This document shows, piece by piece, positions 35,567 through 43,975 of a stretch of DNA of 64,000 nt. The translations under genes were made by a program, and so were the position numbers. Every line of letters starts with the position of its first letter. The first letter of the stretch is position 1. This DNA comes from CAVSRC01 sp963730325 (GTDB taxonomy: Bacteria > Pseudomonadota > Alphaproteobacteria > Rhizobiales > Kaistiaceae). The stretch spans positions 186,001 to 250,000 of the forward strand of contig CAVSRC010000005.1 of the NCBI GenBank assembly GCA_963730325.1, in the 5' to 3' direction. A model generated the notes under the pieces. That model had not been told where the DNA came from, did no database searches, and saw only the letters and a program-made list of their open reading frames with translations.

Positions 35567-35653
35567 GAAACCTCTGGTCTGTATGGGGAAAACCGGGAAG
35601 GAGCCGGCGCGACTATAGCGGCGGTGCGGTCGCGCGCAACCGGCGGGGATGGG

Positions 35654-36343
35654 TCACACCGTCTTGGCGGGATAGGCGCAAAGGTCGGCGATGAGACAGG
35701 CTGCACAGTCGGGTTTGCGCGCCTTGCACACATAGCGCCCGTGCAGGATCAGCCAGTGGTGGGCGTGGCGCCGGTAGGGGGCCGGCACACGTTTCTCCAG
35801 ACCCAGCTCAACGGCCAGCGGGTCGGGGCCGGGCGCGATGCCGGTGCGGTTGGCGACCCGGAAGATGTGGGTGTCGACCGCCATGGTCTCCTGGCCGAAG
35901 GCGACGTTGAGCACCACATTGGCGGTCTTGCGGCCGACGCCCGGCAGCGTCTCCAGCGCCGCGCGCGTCTCCGGCACCGTGCCGCCAAAGTCGGCGATGA
36001 GCTTTTCCGACAGGGCGACGACATTCTTCGCCTTGGTGCGGAAGAGGCCGATGGTGCGGATGAGTTCCCTTACCCTGTCGACGCCGAGCGCCACCATCTT
36101 CTGCGGCGTGTCGGCAAGCGCGAAGAGCGCCGGCGTGGCCTTGTTCACGCCCGCATCGGTCGCCTGCGCCGAAAGCACCACGGCGACCAGCAGCGTGTAG
36201 GGGCTGGAATAGGCGAGCTCGCTCTTCGGCTCCGGCTCGTTTGCAGCGAAGCGGCGGAAGATCTCGGCGATCCTGGCTGCCGATAGCTTCGGCGGCGCCT
36301 TGGCGTTGGCCTTCGTCGCGACCGTCCTGGTGCCCCTTGCCAT
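35654..36343 (-). CDS. nth: Endonuclease III
   Basis: Nth is a bifunctional glycosylase/AP lyase that removes oxidised pyrimidines. The 229-residue protein has the helix-hairpin-helix LPGVGRKTANVVLNVAFG with the catalytic Lys, the catalytic Asp in AVDTHIFRVANR, and the C-terminal 4Fe-4S cluster C-x6-C-x2-C-x5-C (residues CKARKPDCAACLIADLC). It is divergent from the DUF2244 gene, a common rhizobial arrangement. Confidence 0.96.
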   Translation of the reverse strand: MARGTRTVATKANAKAPPKLSAARIAEIFRRFAANEPEPKSELAYSSPYTLLVAVVLSAQATDAGVNKATPALFALADTPQKMVALGVDRVRELIRTIGLFRTKAKNVVALSEKLIADFGGTVPETRAALETLPGVGRKTANVVLNVAFGQETMAVDTHIFRVANRTGIAPGPDPLAVELGLEKRVPAPYRRHAHHWLILHGRYVCKARKPDCAACLIADLCAYPAKTV

Positions 36344-36432
36344 CTCAGCGTTTCCCCCCTGCCGTCCGCCCGCCTCTTGCCAATGCGGCAGAAGCAGCTA
36401 GCTTCACTTTGGAATCAAACCAATCAAAGCTC

Positions 36433-36930
36433 ATGGACACCGCCATGCCGCCGTCTCATCTCCCGGAGACCGTCGTCTTCTCGGCGGTCCTGCGCCCGCA
36501 CCGCTCGCTCTCGCCGCGCGGTTTCGGCCTGTTGATGACGGCGATCGCGCTTTGCTCCTTCTTCATCGGTTTCGCGTTCTGGATGATGGGCGCCTGGCCG
36601 GTGGTCGGCTTTTGCGGCCTCGATGTACTGCTGATCCAGCTCGCTTTTCGTCTGAACTTCCGCGATGCGCGCGCATCGGAAGAGATCCATCTCACCCACG
36701 AGCGCCTGTCGGTCACCCAGATATCACCGAAGGGCGTTGCCCGGGAGACCGGCTTCAATCCCTATTGGGCGCGGCTAGAGGTTGAGCGCCAACCGGAGAT
36801 CGGCATCACCGCGCTTAGCGTCGCCTCTCATGGCGTGCGTCTGGCGATCGGCGCCTTCCTGCCGCCGGTCGAACGCGAGAGCTTCGCCACCGCCTTTTCG
36901 GAGGCGTTGACCAAGGTGCGCACGGCCTAG
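36433..36930 (+). CDS. DUF2244 membrane protein
   Basis: A 165-residue protein with two transmembrane helices (LMTAIALCSFFIGFAFWMMG and the following VVGFCGLDVLLIQLAF) and a cytoplasmic tail; RPHRSLSPRGF before them is the DUF2244 signature. Its function is unknown. The start is ATG 36433. It is divergent from nth, as in many rhizobia. Confidence 0.9.
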   Translation: MDTAMPPSHLPETVVFSAVLRPHRSLSPRGFGLLMTAIALCSFFIGFAFWMMGAWPVVGFCGLDVLLIQLAFRLNFRDARASEEIHLTHERLSVTQISPKGVARETGFNPYWARLEVERQPEIGITALSVASHGVRLAIGAFLPPVERESFATAFSEALTKVRTA

Positions 36931-37017
36931 GGCTTTCCTGTCGGCTCGCAAGAATCGGGTGGTCGCGCCTGCCGCCGGCGCCTACATCGGGTCTATCCTG
37001 AGTGAGGAGAACCCGCG

Positions 37018-37935
37018 ATGGACCTTGCCATCATGACCAGACCCGCCACCGTCGCCCAGCCTGCCCGGCCCGTGGATATCGAGGTGCCGGATTACGAGGT
37101 CGTCCGCCGGGCCATAGCCTTCATCTCCCGCCGCTGGCGCGAACAGCCGTCTCTCGAGCGCATCGCCGATCATGTCGGCATGAAGCCGCTGGCGCTCCAG
37201 CGCCTGTTCACCCGCTGGGCCGGCCTGTCGCCCAAGGGCTTCGTCCAGGCGCTGACGCTGGATCACGCCCGCGCTTTGCTCACCGATTCGGCTTCCGTGC
37301 TCGACGCCGCCTATGAGGTCGGCCTTTCCGGCCCCGGCCGGCTGCACGATCTCTTCGTCACCCACGAGGCGATGACGCCGGGCGCCTACAAGGCGAGGGG
37401 CGAGGGCCTCACCATCCGCTACGGCTTCCACCCCTCGCCGTTCGGTACCTCGCTGATCATGGTCACCGATCGCGGCCTCGCCGGTCTCGCCTTTGCCGAT
37501 CCCGGCAAGGAGCCGGCGGCGCTTGCCGACATGCGGGCGCGCTGGCCGCGCGCCACCTATGTCGAGGACGGGCCGGCGACAGAGCCGACCGCGCGGCGCA
37601 TCTTCGATCCGGCCACCTGGCGGCCCGACCGGCCGCTCAGGATCGTCATGATCGGCTCGGATTTCGAGCTCAGCGTGTGGGAGACCCTGCTCAGGCTGCC
37701 GCTCGGCACCGCCACCACCTATTCCGACATCGCCGCCCATATCGGCCGGCCCACCGCCGCCCGCGCCGTCGGCACGGCGGTCGGCCGAAACCCGATCTCC
37801 TTCGTCGTTCCCTGCCACCGCGTGCTCGGCAAGAACGGCAATCTCACCGGCTACCACTGGGGTCTCACCCGCAAGCAGGCGATCCTCGGCTGGGAGGCGG
37901 GCGTTTCGGGCAAGGGCATCGATCTGGAGGCATAG
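37018..37935 (+). CDS. Ada-type O6-methylguanine-DNA methyltransferase with AraC domain
   Basis: A 305-residue protein that combines an AraC-type helix-turn-helix region (about residues 25-135: IADHVGMKPLALQRLFTRWAGLSPKGF) with a C-terminal suicide methyltransferase (IRYGFHPSPFGTSLIM; FVVPCHRVLGKNG with acceptor Cys 266; GYHWGLTRKQAIL). It lacks the N-terminal zinc-binding, phosphotriester-sensing domain of E. coli Ada, so it should not switch on by the classic phosphotriester route. It probably repairs O6-methylguanine and may regulate through its AraC part. A MarR-GNAT gene follows. Confidence 0.93.
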   Translation: MDLAIMTRPATVAQPARPVDIEVPDYEVVRRAIAFISRRWREQPSLERIADHVGMKPLALQRLFTRWAGLSPKGFVQALTLDHARALLTDSASVLDAAYEVGLSGPGRLHDLFVTHEAMTPGAYKARGEGLTIRYGFHPSPFGTSLIMVTDRGLAGLAFADPGKEPAALADMRARWPRATYVEDGPATEPTARRIFDPATWRPDRPLRIVMIGSDFELSVWETLLRLPLGTATTYSDIAAHIGRPTAARAVGTAVGRNPISFVVPCHRVLGKNGNLTGYHWGLTRKQAILGWEAGVSGKGIDLEA

Positions 37936-37969
37936 TTGCCAAAGTCAACGAAATAGTTGACTATGGCAA
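37936..37969. promoter_or_regulatory. Inverted-repeat operator before MarR-GNAT gene
   Basis: TTGCCAAAGTCAAC - GAAATA - GTTGACTATGGCAA: two 14-bp arms with one mismatch and a 6-bp spacer. It fills the space between the ada-like stop and the MarR-GNAT start (ATG 37973). The symmetry and place fit a MarR-type dimer site, suggesting autoregulation. GTTGAC in the second arm could also act as a -35 element, so binding would block the promoter. Confidence 0.72.
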
Positions 37970-37972
37970 GTT

Positions 37973-38899
37973 ATGGACCCTGTGGAACCGGAGGCGGTTG
38001 ACGCCGTTCGCAGCTTCAACCGCTTCTACACCCGCCGCATCGGCGTGCTTGACGAGCACCTGCTGAAAAGCCCGTTTGCGCTCGCCGAGGCCCGCCTGCT
38101 CTACGAGCTCGCCCACCGCAATGGCCTGTCGGCGGCCGAGCTTGCCCGCGATCTCGGCCTCGATCCCGGCTATCTCAGCCGCATGCTCGGCAAGCTGCAG
38201 AAGGCCGGGCTGATCGCCCGCGCGCCCGTTGCCGGCGACGGCCGCCGCAGCCGCATCGGCCTCACCGAAGACGGCCGCGCCGCGCAGGCGCCGCTTGAGG
38301 AACAGTCGAACGAGGCGGTTGCCGACATGCTGGCGCCGCTCGGCGCCCACGACCGCGCGCGGCTGGTCGCCGCGCTGGGCACCGTCGCGAGCCTGCTGTC
38401 GGACGCGCCGCGCACGCCGCCGGCGCTGGTGCTGCGCCGCCACCAACCCGGCGACATCGGCTGGATCGTCCATCGCCAGGGCCTGCTCTATGCGGAGGAA
38501 TACGGCTGGGACGAAACCTATGAGGGCCTGGTGGCGGAGATCCTCGCCGCCTTCGTCAGGAATTTCGACGAAAGCCGCGAGCGCGCCTGGATCGCCGAGA
38601 TGGACGGCAAGATCGTCGGCTCGGTCTTCCTCGTCCGCCAGGACGATGCGGTCGCCAAGCTCCGCCTGCTCTATGTCGAGCCGGCGGCGCGCGGCCTCGG
38701 CCTCGGGCGGCGTCTGGTCGACGAGGTGATCGCCTTTGCCCGCGGCAAGGGCTATTCGACACTGACGCTATGGACCAACGACGTTCTCGCCTCGGCCCGC
38801 CGCATCTATGAGGCGGCCGGCTTCCGCCTCGTCTCCCAGGGCCGCCAACGGAACTTCGGCAAGGACCTCGTCAGTCAGACCTGGGACCTGACGCTCTAG
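37973..38899 (+). CDS. MarR regulator - GNAT acetyltransferase fusion
   Basis: A 308-residue fusion. Residues about 1-145 form a MarR winged helix (ALAEARLLYELAHRNGLSAAELARDLGLD, GYLSRMLGKLQKAGLI and the wing GDGRRSRIGLT). Residues about 150-305 form a GNAT domain with the acetyl-CoA site (YVEPAARGLGLGRRLVDEV) and IYEAAGFRLV. Such fusions are common; ligand and acetyl acceptor are unknown. A near-perfect inverted repeat just upstream suggests autorepression. The stop overlaps the convergent nnrS stop by four bases. Confidence 0.93.
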   Translation: MDPVEPEAVDAVRSFNRFYTRRIGVLDEHLLKSPFALAEARLLYELAHRNGLSAAELARDLGLDPGYLSRMLGKLQKAGLIARAPVAGDGRRSRIGLTEDGRAAQAPLEEQSNEAVADMLAPLGAHDRARLVAALGTVASLLSDAPRTPPALVLRRHQPGDIGWIVHRQGLLYAEEYGWDETYEGLVAEILAAFVRNFDESRERAWIAEMDGKIVGSVFLVRQDDAVAKLRLLYVEPAARGLGLGRRLVDEVIAFARGKGYSTLTLWTNDVLASARRIYEAAGFRLVSQGRQRNFGKDLVSQTWDLTL

Positions 38900-40098
38900 C
38901 CCTGTCGCGGCCCGATCAGCATCGGGCCGTAGATGACGGCAAAGCCCGCAAAAGCCACGATCCAGGCAAGCGCGGCGGTGTCGAGCAACGGCATGGCAAG
39001 GTCCGGCAGAAGCGGCACCGTCAGGCGCGCCAGCATCGCCAGTAGGGCCGCCAGATAGATCGCCGTCGTGCCGGCCCCGGCGGCAAGCGGCCGTCCGCTA
39101 TGGGCAAGCGAGGCCCGGGTCATCACGGCCAGCGTCATCAGGGCGACGGCCCCGACCGTCCAGGCATGCAGCGCATCCACCGGCGGGATCGCTTGCGGCC
39201 ACAAGGCGGCGATCCCGACCAGCAGGAAGCCGAGAGGCACGCAGGCGTAGCCCAGGTGCAGCACGAACACGAAGGGCTGCCGCCAGGTCAGGTCGCCCGC
39301 CCAGCGCGACAGGCGATAGCCCTGCGCCAGCGCCGCGATCAGCAGCAGCACGCCCGTCACCTTGGCCTCCGGGGCGATGACCCAGGCGACGAGACCGACC
39401 GCGGCGGCGACGATCAGGCGCATGTCCGTCGCGCCGAACGGGACGGGCAGGCGCCTGGCGCCCTGCTGTGCCAGCCAGTTGCGCGTGAAGCTCGGCACGA
39501 TGCGCCCGCCGATCAGCATGATGAGGCCGATGATCAGCGCGATGCCGGTGCGCAGGCTGTAATCCGGCGTGCCGGAGAGGATCGTTTCGGCATGAAAGCC
39601 GATATTGACGAGCGCCAGCGCCGAAACCAGGCCCACCGTCCTCAGATTGCGCCAGTTCTTCCCGGCGACGATCTCGCTGACAACGATCACGCCGAGCGCC
39701 AGCAGGAACAGCGAGTCGATCGCCGCCGCCGGCACGGTGCCGAGCTGGTCGGAGAGAAGCATTGCCACCCGCCCGGCCAGCCACAGCACGAACAGCGCCA
39801 GCAGCGGCCCGCCGCTGACCGGCAGCCTCCCGGTCCAGTTCGGAATGGCGGTCAGCAGGAAGCCGGTCATTGCCGCGCCGGCATAGCCGAAGATGAGCTC
39901 GTGCGCGTGCCAGGCCCCCGGCCCGTAGTCCGATGCGATCGTCCAGGCGCCGGTGACCACGCCGATCCACAGGATCATGGCCAGCGCCGCCCATAGCGCC
40001 GCGGCCAGGAAGAAGGGGCGGAAGCCGTAGCTGAAGAGGGGAATCGCGGCGATTCCCCTGGCGGGTGGTTGCATGGAAGACACCTGTCGCAATGCCAA
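38896..40098 (-). CDS. nnrS: NnrS family haem-copper membrane protein
   Basis: A 400-residue polytopic protein with about 12 hydrophobic segments. PLFSYGFRPFFLAAALWA and GAWHAHELIFGYAGAAMTGFLLTAIPNWTGR are the NnrS signature, with histidines that may bind haem or copper. NnrS protects against nitric oxide stress and is often near denitrification genes; none are present here. ATG 40098 or 40074 could start it. It is convergent with the MarR-GNAT gene. Its role in this organism, NO tolerance, is inferred from family only. Confidence 0.92.
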   Translation of the reverse strand: MALRQVSSMQPPARGIAAIPLFSYGFRPFFLAAALWAALAMILWIGVVTGAWTIASDYGPGAWHAHELIFGYAGAAMTGFLLTAIPNWTGRLPVSGGPLLALFVLWLAGRVAMLLSDQLGTVPAAAIDSLFLLALGVIVVSEIVAGKNWRNLRTVGLVSALALVNIGFHAETILSGTPDYSLRTGIALIIGLIMLIGGRIVPSFTRNWLAQQGARRLPVPFGATDMRLIVAAAVGLVAWVIAPEAKVTGVLLLIAALAQGYRLSRWAGDLTWRQPFVFVLHLGYACVPLGFLLVGIAALWPQAIPPVDALHAWTVGAVALMTLAVMTRASLAHSGRPLAAGAGTTAIYLAALLAMLARLTVPLLPDLAMPLLDTAALAWIVAFAGFAVIYGPMLIGPRQG

Positions 40099-40170
40099 TG
40101 ACAGGCGTCACCATGCCGGTCGCGGCGCCGGCGAACGTTGTGCGCCGACAAACTCGCGCCGCGTTTCGCC

Positions 40171-40791
40171 TCAGCCGGCGAGGATGTCCTTGGAGGCGAT
40201 GGTCGAGTCGGCGTTCAGCCGGTAGACCACCGGCACGCCGGTGGCCAGTTCCAGCTTCACCACCTCGTCCGGCGTCAGCCCGTCGAGCGCCATGATCAGC
40301 GCCCTGAGCGAGTTGCCGTGCGCCGCGATCAGCACCTTCTCGCCGCGCAGCACATGCGGCTGGATGCGGTTGATGTAGTAGGGCCACACCCGCGCGCCGG
40401 TGTCGCGCAGGGATTCGCCGCCGGGCGGCGCCACGTCATAGGAGCGCCGCCAGATATGCACCTGGTCCTCGCCCCATTTCTTGCGCGCGTCGTCCTTGTT
40501 GAGGCCGACGAGGTCGCCATAGTCGCGCTCGTTGAGCGCCTGGTCGCGGGTGATCGACAGGCCCGTCTGGCCGACCTCGGCGAGCATCAGGTCGAGCGTG
40601 CGCTGGGCGCGGATGAGCGCCGATGTGAAGCAGAGGTCGAAGCTGAGGCCCTTGCCCTTGAGCTTCTGTCCGGCGGCCTTCGCCTCGGCGACGCCCTGCT
40701 CGGAGAGGTCAGCGTCGTGCCAGCCGGTGAAGAGATTTTTCAGGTTCCATTCGCTCTGTCCGTGGCGGACGAGCACCAGCAGGCGGTCCAT
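40171..40791 (-). CDS. gpmA: 2,3-bisphosphoglycerate-dependent phosphoglycerate mutase
   Basis: GpmA interconverts 3- and 2-phosphoglycerate in glycolysis. The 206-residue enzyme has LVLVRHGQSEWNLKNLFTGW with catalytic His, SALIRAQRTL, ALNERDYGDLVGLNK, the YDVAPPGGESL region, and AAHGNSLRALIM with the second His. ATG 40791 begins exactly at the conserved MDRLLVLVRHG. It is the last gene of a minus-strand run behind dapB. Confidence 0.95.
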   Translation of the reverse strand: MDRLLVLVRHGQSEWNLKNLFTGWHDADLSEQGVAEAKAAGQKLKGKGLSFDLCFTSALIRAQRTLDLMLAEVGQTGLSITRDQALNERDYGDLVGLNKDDARKKWGEDQVHIWRRSYDVAPPGGESLRDTGARVWPYYINRIQPHVLRGEKVLIAAHGNSLRALIMALDGLTPDEVVKLELATGVPVVYRLNADSTIASKDILAG

Positions 40792-40870
40792 ATGTCTGTC
40801 CTTCGGTTTTTTCAGTCTGGCGGCGATCGGGGAGACGACCGGCCACCCTGGGGAGGAATTGCGGCGGATA

Positions 40871-41680
40871 CTACCCCAAGCCCAGCACGTCGGCCATGGA
40901 GTAGAGACCGGGCTTTCGGTCGCGGGCCCACAGCGCCGCCCTGACCGCGCCGCGGGCAAACAGCGCCCGGTCGGTGGCCCGGTGGGAGAGCGTTATGGTC
41001 TCGGCGTCGCCGGCGAAGATGACGCTGTGTTCGCCGATGACGGAGCCGCCCCTGAGCGTCGCAAAGCCGATATCGCCGCGCTTGCGCGGCCCCGTATGGC
41101 CGTCGCGGGAGCGCACCGAGTGCTCCTCCAGCGCCATTTCACGGCCCGCCGCGGCGGCGCGGCCGAGCATCAGCGCGGTGCCGGACGGCGCATCCACCTT
41201 GGCGCGGTGGTGCATCTCCATGACCTCGATGTCGAAATCGGCGTCGAGCGCCTGCGCCGCCTGGCGCACCAGCACCGCGAGCAGGTTGACGCCGAGGCTC
41301 ATATTGCCCGACTTGACGATGGCCGCATGGCGCGCCGCCGCGGCGATCCGGGCGTCGTCGTCGGCCGAAAGGCCGGTGGTGCCGATGATGTGGGCGATGC
41401 GCGCCTGCGCCGCGATCTCGGCAAAGCCGAGGGTTGCCGCCGGCACGGTGAAATCGAGCACGCCATCGGCCTTGGCGAAGAGCGGCAGCGGGTCGCTGGT
41501 CACCGGCACGCCCAGTTCGCCGACCCCGGCCAGAAGCCCCGCGTCCTCACCGATCTCGGGCACGCCCTCGCGCTCGATCGCGCCCACCACCGTCACGCCC
41601 TCGCTTTCGCTGACGATACGGGTCAGCGTCCGCCCCATGCGGCCGCTGGCGCCCACGACGATCAGCTTCATGTCGCTCAT
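40871..41680 (-). CDS. dapB: 4-hydroxy-tetrahydrodipicolinate reductase
   Basis: DapB reduces the cyclic product of DapA with NAD(P)H in lysine and diaminopimelate synthesis. The 269-residue protein has IVVGASGRMGRTL (nucleotide site), DFTVPAAT, GTTGLSADDD, SGNMSLGVNLL and EMHHRAKVDAPSGTALMLG with the catalytic His-His and Lys. It is 79 bp upstream of gpmA and 15 bp after the DUF1330 gene. Confidence 0.96.
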   Translation of the reverse strand: MSDMKLIVVGASGRMGRTLTRIVSESEGVTVVGAIEREGVPEIGEDAGLLAGVGELGVPVTSDPLPLFAKADGVLDFTVPAATLGFAEIAAQARIAHIIGTTGLSADDDARIAAAARHAAIVKSGNMSLGVNLLAVLVRQAAQALDADFDIEVMEMHHRAKVDAPSGTALMLGRAAAAGREMALEEHSVRSRDGHTGPRKRGDIGFATLRGGSVIGEHSVIFAGDAETITLSHRATDRALFARGAVRAALWARDRKPGLYSMADVLGLG

Positions 41681-41695
41681 GTCAGGGAACCTTCC

Positions 41696-41998
41696 TCAGG
41701 GCTGCTCGCCGTCGTAGCCTTCGATGACGACGAAATCGACGTCGGCGCCGCCCCGGCGCTTGGCCACGGCGCGGTTGTGTTCGTGCGAATGGTAGCAGTC
41801 GACCGCCGCCTGGTAGCTCGGGAACTCGATCACGACATTGCGCGGCTTCGACCGGCCTTCCGGGTTTTCGAAGGTGCCGCCGCGGACCAGGAAGCGGCCG
41901 CCGAAATTGCGCAGCGCTTCGATGTTATCCGCGCGATAGGCGTCGTATTTCGCCTGATCGAACACATTGACACGCATGATCCAGTACCCCTTGGGCAT
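41696..41998 (-). CDS. DUF1330 family protein
   Basis: A 100-residue small cytoplasmic protein with a dimeric ferredoxin-like (alpha/beta barrel) fold: KGYWIMRVNVFDQAKYDAYRA at the N-terminus and a GRSKPRNVVIEFPSYQAAV segment are DUF1330 features. The biochemical role is unknown. It precedes dapB by 15 bp and is probably co-transcribed. Confidence 0.9.
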   Translation of the reverse strand: MPKGYWIMRVNVFDQAKYDAYRADNIEALRNFGGRFLVRGGTFENPEGRSKPRNVVIEFPSYQAAVDCYHSHEHNRAVAKRRGGADVDFVVIEGYDGEQP

Positions 41999-42098
41999 GA
42001 CTTCTCCCTGGTTCTTCGAGCCGCAGCGGCCAAGCTAAAGCCTTTCCCGGCCAAATGGGAGCCATTCCGTCCCTTGATCGGGGTGGCTGCCGCCGCCC

Positions 42099-42671
42099 TC
42101 AGTCGGCCAGCCGCGAGGCGAGGTCGACGAAATTCCGGCAGACGGTTTTCAGGTGTTTCGCCTGCCTTTCGTCGATCAGCTCTCCCGCCTCGTCGAAGGC
42201 CTCCTGGGCCCGCGGGATCTCGATCCTGTCGGGCAGGATGATCGCGCCAAGGCCGGTCAGCAGCACCTTGCGCAGCTCGGCCAGCGCCCGCGTCCCGCCG
42301 AACTGCCCGTCCGATGTGCTGCCGATGGCGTAGACCTTGCGGCGATAGGCGAGCGAGCCGGTGTGCCGGTGGCGGCTCACCCAGTCGATGGCGTTCTTGA
42401 GCAGCGGCGGCAGCGAATGATTGTATTCCGGCGTGGCGATGAACACGCCCTTGCTGGCGGCGATCAGCCGGGCGAGGCGGGTAGCGTTTTCCGGGACGCC
42501 GTGGCTGTCTTCGTGGTCGCCGTCGTAGAGCGGCAGCGGATAGTCGGCAAGCGAGATCAGCGTCACCTCGCCCTCGGCCAGCGCCAGCTCCTTGGCGGCA
42601 AGCGCCGCCAGCTTGGCCGACAGCGCGCCCGAGCGGGTCGAACCGGCGAAGACGAGAATCCTGGTCGCCAT
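42099..42671 (-). CDS. NADPH-dependent FMN reductase
   Basis: A 190-residue flavodoxin-fold protein: RILVFAGSTRSGALSAKLA (FMN phosphate loop), DYPLPLYDGDHED, ATPEYNHSLPPLLKNAIDWVSR and GSTSDGQFGGTRA are typical of ChrR/YieF-like FMN reductases. Such enzymes reduce quinones, chromate or flavins; the true role here is unknown. ATG 42671 gives the conserved N-terminus. It lies 41 bp after the histidine phosphatase gene on the same strand. Confidence 0.91.
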   Translation of the reverse strand: MATRILVFAGSTRSGALSAKLAALAAKELALAEGEVTLISLADYPLPLYDGDHEDSHGVPENATRLARLIAASKGVFIATPEYNHSLPPLLKNAIDWVSRHRHTGSLAYRRKVYAIGSTSDGQFGGTRALAELRKVLLTGLGAIILPDRIEIPRAQEAFDEAGELIDERQAKHLKTVCRNFVDLASRLAD

Positions 42672-42712
42672 GGATCGATTTGCCTCCTGCCCGCGCTTGG
42701 CCGCAAGACCCT

Positions 42713-43297
42713 TTATAGGGGCGGTGCCACCGCGCGCCAGCGGAACAGCACCTTGCGGCTCAGGCGATCGAACGCGAAGAGGTTGCCCCCCGGCGTCGGC
42801 TGGAAATGGTCGCGCGAAATGGGCAACCCCGCCAGGTGGCAGAGCAGCAGGGTCCCGATCCGTCCGTGGCCGATGATGAGCATGTCGCCCTTGTCGGGCT
42901 CGCCGGCGAGCAGCGCATCGAGGCCGGCAACGGCGCGCCGCTGCGCATCCGCGGCGGTTTCCCAGCCCGTCCGCGCGCTTGTCCGCGGCCGTGCGAAGAA
43001 GGCGTTCAGCGCCTCGTCGAGGTCCATCATCGACAGGAACTCGGACAAGGGCCGTGCGCTGTCGTCGATCTCCGCGTGGATATCGACCGGCAGGTCGCGC
43101 CGGTCGGCGAAGATGCGGGCCATCTCGACCACCCTGTTTTCGCTCGAGGCGATCACCCGCGTCACCCGCGACACCCACGGCGCGTTGACGACGCGCAGAA
43201 CGCGGGCGCGACCCTCGTCGGACAGATGCCAGTCCCTCACCGGCATGGCCGGGTCGACCCGTATCTGCGTGTGCGTGAGATAGTAGACGGTCGACAA
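42713..43297 (-). CDS. Histidine-phosphatase-fold protein with altered RHG motif
   Basis: A member of the phosphoglycerate-mutase superfamily of about 194 residues. The usual N-terminal RHG is replaced: the sequence reads STVYYLTHTQIRVDP, so His is kept but Arg and Gly are lost. SSENRVVEMARIF and the second-His motif IGHGRIGTLLLCHL are normal. The same kind of change (SHPQ-like) is seen in a rhizobial subgroup, so this may be a subfamily trait, not decay. I prefer TTG 43297 with GGGGGA just upstream; ATGs at 43321 and 43357 would give longer proteins. Activity is uncertain. Confidence 0.82.
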   Translation of the reverse strand: MSTVYYLTHTQIRVDPAMPVRDWHLSDEGRARVLRVVNAPWVSRVTRVIASSENRVVEMARIFADRRDLPVDIHAEIDDSARPLSEFLSMMDLDEALNAFFARPRTSARTGWETAADAQRRAVAGLDALLAGEPDKGDMLIIGHGRIGTLLLCHLAGLPISRDHFQPTPGGNLFAFDRLSRKVLFRWRAVAPPL

Positions 43298-43396
43298 ATT
43301 TCCCCCGGATACGCACCCCATGCATGGGTCGTCCCGGATAGCACAACCGCAAGGCAAAGACGCTGACCTGGCGCAATTCTGGAGTGGGTCCAGCCC

Positions 43397-43954
43397 TCAG
43401 GCGCTGCGGTAGCGCCAGACGCGCGCCGGCGGCAGGTTGGCGAGCACCAGGGCGATCTGTTCGACCGCGAACCGTCCCGCGATCGCCGGCACCGGCGGCG
43501 CGAAGCCGTAGGAGAACTGGATCATGGCGCCGCCCGGCAGCACCCGGCCGAGGGCATCGGAAATGAGCCCCTGGCGCGCCTCGGCGGGGCTGTTCAGCAG
43601 CGGCAGGCTGGAGACCACCGCCGCATAGGGGCCGGCGAGCCCCGGCGGCAGGCTCGTTGTGAGGTTGAAGGCGTCGCCCTCCACCACGTTCAGGCCGCGG
43701 AAACGCTTGACCAGAAGCGCGCAGAAATCCGGATTGTATTCCAGCGCCACGATGCGCTCAGCGGCCACCCCGTGGGCGATCAGCGCCGCCGTCACCGGAC
43801 CGGTTCCGGGACCGAGTTCCAGCACCGGCCAGTCGCTGTTGGCCTCGACCGGGCGGGCCATGGCGCGCGCCAGGGCCTTGCCCGAAGGGCTGATGGCGCC
43901 GGTGAGGATCGGTTTCTGGAGCCAGGTGCGGAAGAAGCGCAGGCCGTCAGCCAT
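43397..43954 (-). CDS. pmtA: PmtA-type phospholipid N-methyltransferase
   Basis: A 185-residue SAM methyltransferase with TWLQKPILTGAISPSGKALA and LELGPGTGPVTAALI (SAM site), as in the rhizobial PmtA that methylates phosphatidylethanolamine towards phosphatidylcholine. The location directly after dnaJ matches the pmtA position in rhizobia. It lies in a run with dnaK, a GNAT gene and dnaJ, 21 bp after dnaJ. Assigning it to phospholipid rather than another substrate depends partly on context. Confidence 0.85.
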   Translation of the reverse strand: MADGLRFFRTWLQKPILTGAISPSGKALARAMARPVEANSDWPVLELGPGTGPVTAALIAHGVAAERIVALEYNPDFCALLVKRFRGLNVVEGDAFNLTTSLPPGLAGPYAAVVSSLPLLNSPAEARQGLISDALGRVLPGGAMIQFSYGFAPPVPAIAGRFAVEQIALVLANLPPARVWRYRSA

Positions 43955-43975
43955 GGTCGTGCCGCAGGGCCGGCG

